From the NCBI GenBank assembly GCA_031213475.1, contig JARUPZ010000004.1, forward strand, positions 1,158,501-1,222,500: a DNA stretch of 64,000 nt, given 5' to 3'. The position numbers and the translations under genes were made by a program. Under the pieces are notes generated by a model. The model was not told the DNA's origin, did not search any database, and saw only the letters and a list, made by a program, of their open reading frames with translations. Below are positions 59,481 to 64,000 of this stretch, piece after piece. The DNA is from Nereocystis luetkeana (taxonomy: Eukaryota > Sar > Phaeophyceae > Laminariales > Laminariaceae). The stretch's first letter is position 1. Every line of letters starts with the position of its first letter.

Positions 59481-62400
59481 GGAGGTTGCAGTGCAGAGTT
59501 TGCGACGCGGTGCTCAGTTGGCGTTTTCCCTGGCTAGAGTCTGGCTAAGTTGCGGCTAAGGTACGGCCAGGCTATGGCTAAGTTACGCCTGGGTCGCGGA
59601 AAAGGTACGGCTAGATTGAGGATTTGGCACATGCATGCACAAGGAGCGTCGTCCTCAAGTGCTGGGCATCGGTCGCAGCTGCCGCGCAGAAGATTGTCCT
59701 TGTGCCTTTGCTGGTGCAGATGCTTAAGGTACTGACGCTGATACTGATGATGTTGCTCGTGCTTGTGCTACTGCTGTCAATAATGCTGGTGCTATTGCTC
59801 GTGCTATTATTTAGTGGCAGTGCTCACGCTAGTGCTAATTCCATAGTGCTGGCGCCAAGGCTGATGCTACTGCTGACGCTTGTAGTGCTGAGGCTATTGC
59901 TAATAGGGCTGATGCTGATGCGGTGCACGAAGCTCGGATGGCGATGCTACCGATGGTAGGTAGGTTTTATAGTGGGAAGAGGCTGCATGCACACACAGGC
60001 ACACCGCAGTAGAGGCGGGAAGAGGAGGGGGGGAGGGGGGGGGAAGGCGTTCTTGGAGGATGGCCATTTTGTCGGGGGGTACCCCCTCGCCCCCCCCCCC
60101 CCCCCCCCCCCCGCTCGCGGCCATAGTTTTTGGGTGGTATCTCAAGTCGTTTTCCTCAGTCAGTTTCAGTCGATCTATAGTTTTTTCTCTTTGTCATCAT
60201 ACGCTTGAGCGTTGCGAGGGGGGGGGTGAGACTGTCATGTGTTTTCTTTAAAGAAGGCATGCAGGCGGACACGGGTTTCCGAATGGTGCTGGTTCGGAGG
60301 GTTTCCCTTGTGGCTGAATGGCTTGTGTCTGCGGGGTGTGGTGTTGGCGGTTCTAAACTTACACGGAGTCTTGGTGGTGGTGTGGTGTGCGCTGGGTGGG
60401 TGGGTAGGTGGGTCGGTTGGAATGGCTGCCCTTTTGCGTCCTGATTGGTCAAAGTGGGGCAGGCTTGGGCCGGTTGAAGGGAGGAATGGGCCTGTGTGTT
60501 TCGATTCCGTGGCGAAAATGAGGGCAGTGAGGGGTATGAGTATCGGGTGACTAGCGTGTAGGCTTGTGCTGTGCAAGCGCGTCTTGTGCCGTGCAAGCGT
60601 GTGGGGGGATAGATTTGCAGTTTGGTGTTTCGTAGAACCGCGAAACTCGAGCGAGCGAGCGAGAGTACGATGGAGTGGGCGTCTTTTTTTGTCCATGATA
60701 GCGTAGGAGGTTCAATCCAAATGTCCGTGTTGTTCTATATATGAATATCTTGATTTGATCGGTTGGTTGGTTGATTGCTTGATTTTCGATTGATTGACGT
60801 AATCGGTCACAGCTTTTGATCGATTGATGGAAGCGGTCAAAGTACGATTACGTGTGTGGGCGGTTACGAGCACAGTAGAGAGTATGACACCTCGTATGAG
60901 TACACGCGGTAGCGGTAGTATTGATAGTACAAACTCGTAGTGAATCTTTGAAGGGTGTGTTGAGCAGGGTATATATATATGCGCTAGGAAAGGTACCTGG
61001 GAACCAATCCTGGTTGTGCAGGCCATACCCGAGAAGATTATATACCCGGAAATGTCCAGAGTATCTACCCTCCTTGGCACTTTGCTTTTTTTCATGTTGT
61101 GAACGCCGGCGCAAAAATTTTGGCAGAGCGTTCACTGCGTACCTGGTATGGGATACGGCCAAGTCGCCGTCTCGCGTTCGCGCAAGGTGTCTCCTGCCGG
61201 CGCCTTTCCTGTTGGTCGAATTGTTCTGCAGGGATTTTCTGATTGGTGGAGGATTTATCCGGGTCGCACCGAGAAAGCGATTTCCTGCCCGCATGTTTCC
61301 TGTCATTTTTTTCAAGGGATTTTCCGATTGGTTGAAAATTCGTTCGGGTGCAGCTAGAAAGAAATCCCCTGTGCGTGTTTTTCCTATTGGTCAATATTTT
61401 TGAAAGTAAACTTCTGATTGGTGGAAAATCCGGGTGTAGCGCGAAATAATTTTCTTGCCCGCAGTTTTGCTATTGATCATTTTTTTTTAATAGGAAATTT
61501 TGTTTTTTTTTCTGCTGATTGCTGGAAAACCCGGGTGTAGCTTGTGACTTATGGTTTGCGGATTCCGACTGACTGGACTGGATTGGATGGCAATATACAC
61601 AAAGAAAAGTCTGCATTTGTTGCTCGAGTATGCCAGGTATGAAATAAGCACGCCGCACGCACGGCTCGGCTAGGCTCGCTACCATGCCACGCTCAACTCA
61701 GCATTCTTGCACTTTTGGTCCTACTACGTACGTATTGCTAACATTAATATTAGTATTTTTCTTCCAGACCAGGTACCAGGTATTTATTATCGTCCGTCTG
61801 GTATAATATTGGAGTTTTTGTTGTTTGGTTGTTGAGCAGTATCCGTACCGAGGTGTCGCCGGATTTAAGCATGTGGACGAGGTTATCCAATGAACAGCGC
61901 AAAAGACACACAAGAGTACAGTACGACATCCCCTTTTTCGTAGAAGGCAGCAGCAGCAGCGGTAAAAAAAGTCTGTCTCCACCTATGATATCGTAACATA
62001 ATAAAGTGTGTCTGGCTAGCTAGCTATTACACAAGGTTCCCCAATTTTTCCCCTGTCCTATGTATATGGATCGATTGATTGATTGGTGGCTTGTGTTTTT
62101 TTGTGTCGCGTTCTTGCGAGGTGATTGATTGTATTTTTGTATTTCTTTTGTTACAGCAGTTTTTGTTGGGTTCCTGGTTGTGGTCTGGGTATACCAGTCT
62201 GGGGGGGGGGGCGTTTTTCAAAGCGCGTCCCCTATACTATCGCTATGGTTTATTTTTTTCGATAACGCCAAAGTCTCGGATGATTGAGCAAGGAACTAAG
62301 AGATTGGTATCATACATCAAACGTACAAGGGGGCCTATTGGCCGAGCCACGCTCGGTGTTGCTCGCTTCGCTCAACTAGCATACTACTACTTCTACTACT

Positions 62401-62870
62401 ACTGGCAATGATGCAATCCTGATTGAGGCTGCCAGTGGCAAGCCCTAATTTTTCGAGTTCCAAGTGAGCAGACGTTCTTGTTTTTGGCCGCTTCCGCACT
62501 ACTGACTGCTGTAGTCCGAAAAATCCCAGAAAATCCCAGAAAAAAAATAACATATATATGTCGCTATCCTACTTTAAATGCTCATGGTATCAGGATAGGG
62601 AACAGCACGTCAATGCACATTGTTAGCGCTGCACTACAAGCATCATACGTATATCAATACATCAAATAAATGTACAAAAAAAAACAGCAGTCCCCCGGTG
62701 TCAGCCGGGGTCGCTGAAACTGGAATCCGTTTATTGTCTCTCTATTGTCTTGTGTGCTCTCTGTCGTTAGTTATACCGGGGACATGTATACCGACGTTTC
62801 GGTTACTTTTCGTCGGCTTGCCCTGCCGAAACGTGAAACTGTTGCTTACCACCGTCACCTGGCGTCGGAT

Positions 62871-62967
62871 TCAACCCTTTTAGAACCGCAGTCCCGTTTT
62901 GGGGACAAACCAGTCAAATTAGAAATAATTTGTCCCCAAAACGGGACCGCGGTTCTAAAAGGGTTAA
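62871..62967. mobile_element. MITE family A, copy 6
   Basis: A nearly perfect palindrome (tcaacccttttagaaccgca ... ggttctaaaagggttaa). It is the best preserved copy of the family in the window. Confidence 0.85.
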
Positions 62968-64000
62968 GGCCTTGCTCCCGAAACGGATTTTGTTTTTCGA
63001 AAATGCTGTAATTCGCCAGAAAACGGTATATCGGGGATATATATGTACCGACGCTTTGATTATTTTGTCGTGGACTTCCCCTACCGAAACAACGTGGAAT
63101 CATTACCGTAAACTGGCGCAAAACGCACCGATACGTGTACCGCTTTATGGTATTGTTTACGAAACGGAGGCTTCTGAGTTTTGGTCATGGACAACCCTAC
63201 TGTAGGTAAACCCGCCGACACGTCACTCTTTTTTTACACACGGGCGGCCCCGACGGCTGCAAAGGAGCTAAAAACTTCATGAGGGTTAACAATAAAGGTG
63301 ATGGAAGGTGGTTAACGAGCGGGATGGTTGATCGGTTTGCGTCGCACGGTCGGCAGGATCGAGCATCCCGACAAACTAAATTTCAAGGGGCGCGCCCCCC
63401 AGTCCCTCCCTGCGAGTGAACTAAGCGGGTACGAACACACGAACACACTTTTTTGGGAGTATCTGTCTGGATGACACGTTTTTCGGGGCTGCTAATGATC
63501 AGCCGCTCTAAAAGGAAGTAAGACACATTTTTTTCCATTACATCTATCTTACAGCCGTTTGGCGCAGGAAACGGCGCTCAAAAGCTCCAAAGCGATAAGA
63601 AACGGCGCTCAAAAGCTCCAAAGCGATAAGAAACGGCGGAATAAGAAACGTGTGTCGTCAAGCAGCAGTAGTAACAAGATGGTAAGCTGGGTAGCTGCTG
63701 TGCGTCGCAACAACAGACCGAGTCACCGCCTTGTGAGCGCGCTGATAGCAAACTGCTAGGATGCCGTAGAACCCAGCCAGGAACCCAGCCACCACCACCT
63801 TGTCGGCGCGCTGACGCAACACCGCTCGGGTTTCGTCCAACCTGGCTCGGCTGCTTGGTGTGACCGATGCAGTAAAAATCACTTGTATTGGGTCATTGTT
63901 CTCCCTTTCAAGTACCAAAGGGGTCTGCATGTCAACTTAGCTGAACCATTGCAAGGGGGGTGACCCAAAGACACAATCGACCCCCCCCCCCCCCCCCTCC

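Larger units (their letters stand above)
57601..64000. other. region downstream of the kinase gene
   Basis: No gene is recognised. It contains a GATCT-rich repeat (58430-58640), a minisatellite (59100-59480), GCTGAT-type repeats (about 59700-59930), a poly-C tract (60088-60112) and a MITE (62871-62967). A short exon-like segment at 63556-63679 has an acceptor CTTACAG, a donor GTAAGC and a 31-bp internal tandem duplication. Its Lys/Ser-rich frame has no known domain. Confidence 0.4.

Noticed and set aside
59624..59959. Leu-rich, membrane-like 111-codon frame
   Set aside because: It derives from interrupted GCTGAT/CTGATG repeats. The Ala-rich frame of the same repeats is interrupted by stops.

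Overview
The window is nuclear DNA of a eukaryote with long introns. It is most probably a photosynthetic stramenopile, and a brown alga is my best guess. The evidence is a spliced plastid protein whose N-terminus has a signal peptide ending in an A|F-type cleavage motif (as in secondary plastids), a CDPK7-like EF-hand/PH/kinase protein, GT-AG introns from a few hundred bases to about 17.7 kb, and very heavy simple-sequence and short-transposon content. The species call is inference. I see no rRNA gene, no convincing intact tRNA, no CRISPR array, no bacterial-type operon and no transposase or reverse-transcriptase frame.

Three protein genes can be assembled by hand from splice signals, phases and conserved motifs. 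(1) A small CW-type zinc-finger gene on + (3247-4535, 2 exons, 169 aa). (2) A plastid-targeted [2Fe-2S] ferredoxin-like gene on - (23528 down to 12713, 3 exons, 156 aa). (3) A calcium-regulated kinase gene on + (24139-57148, 15 exons, 1724 aa) with the order myristoylation motif, EF-hands, long low-complexity linker, PH domain, CAMK-type kinase, low-complexity tail. Genes 2 and 3 are divergent, with 610 bp between their start codons. Most long open frames outside these exons are by-products of repeats.

Layout: 1-3.2 kb, repeats including a 24-bp minisatellite; 3.2-4.9 kb, CW gene and the minisatellite that starts at its stop codon; 4.9-12.7 kb, no recognisable gene; 12.7-23.5 kb, ferredoxin gene with two introns of about 5 kb; 23.5-24.1 kb, shared promoter region; 24.1-57.1 kb, kinase gene, whose first intron fills 24.2-41.9 kb; 57.1-64 kb, 3' minisatellites and other repeats without a recognised gene.

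The most unusual signal is a recurrent pattern at gene edges. Tandem repeat units straddle an exon or CDS boundary (half exon, half flank), and copies decay away from the intact one. It appears at the 5' splice edge of ferredoxin exon 2 (about 11 decayed copies), at the acceptor of the kinase catalytic-loop exon (two decoys) and at or next to the stop codons of all three genes. A second signal is a very short dispersed motif, TACCTGGTA or its complement. It occurs dozens of times in non-coding DNA and appears as extra units inside two copies of a MITE family whose other copies lack it. The window also holds two hairpin MITE families. One has TTAA target duplications supported by an internal empty site. 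The other is nested at the same position inside the first at two loci.
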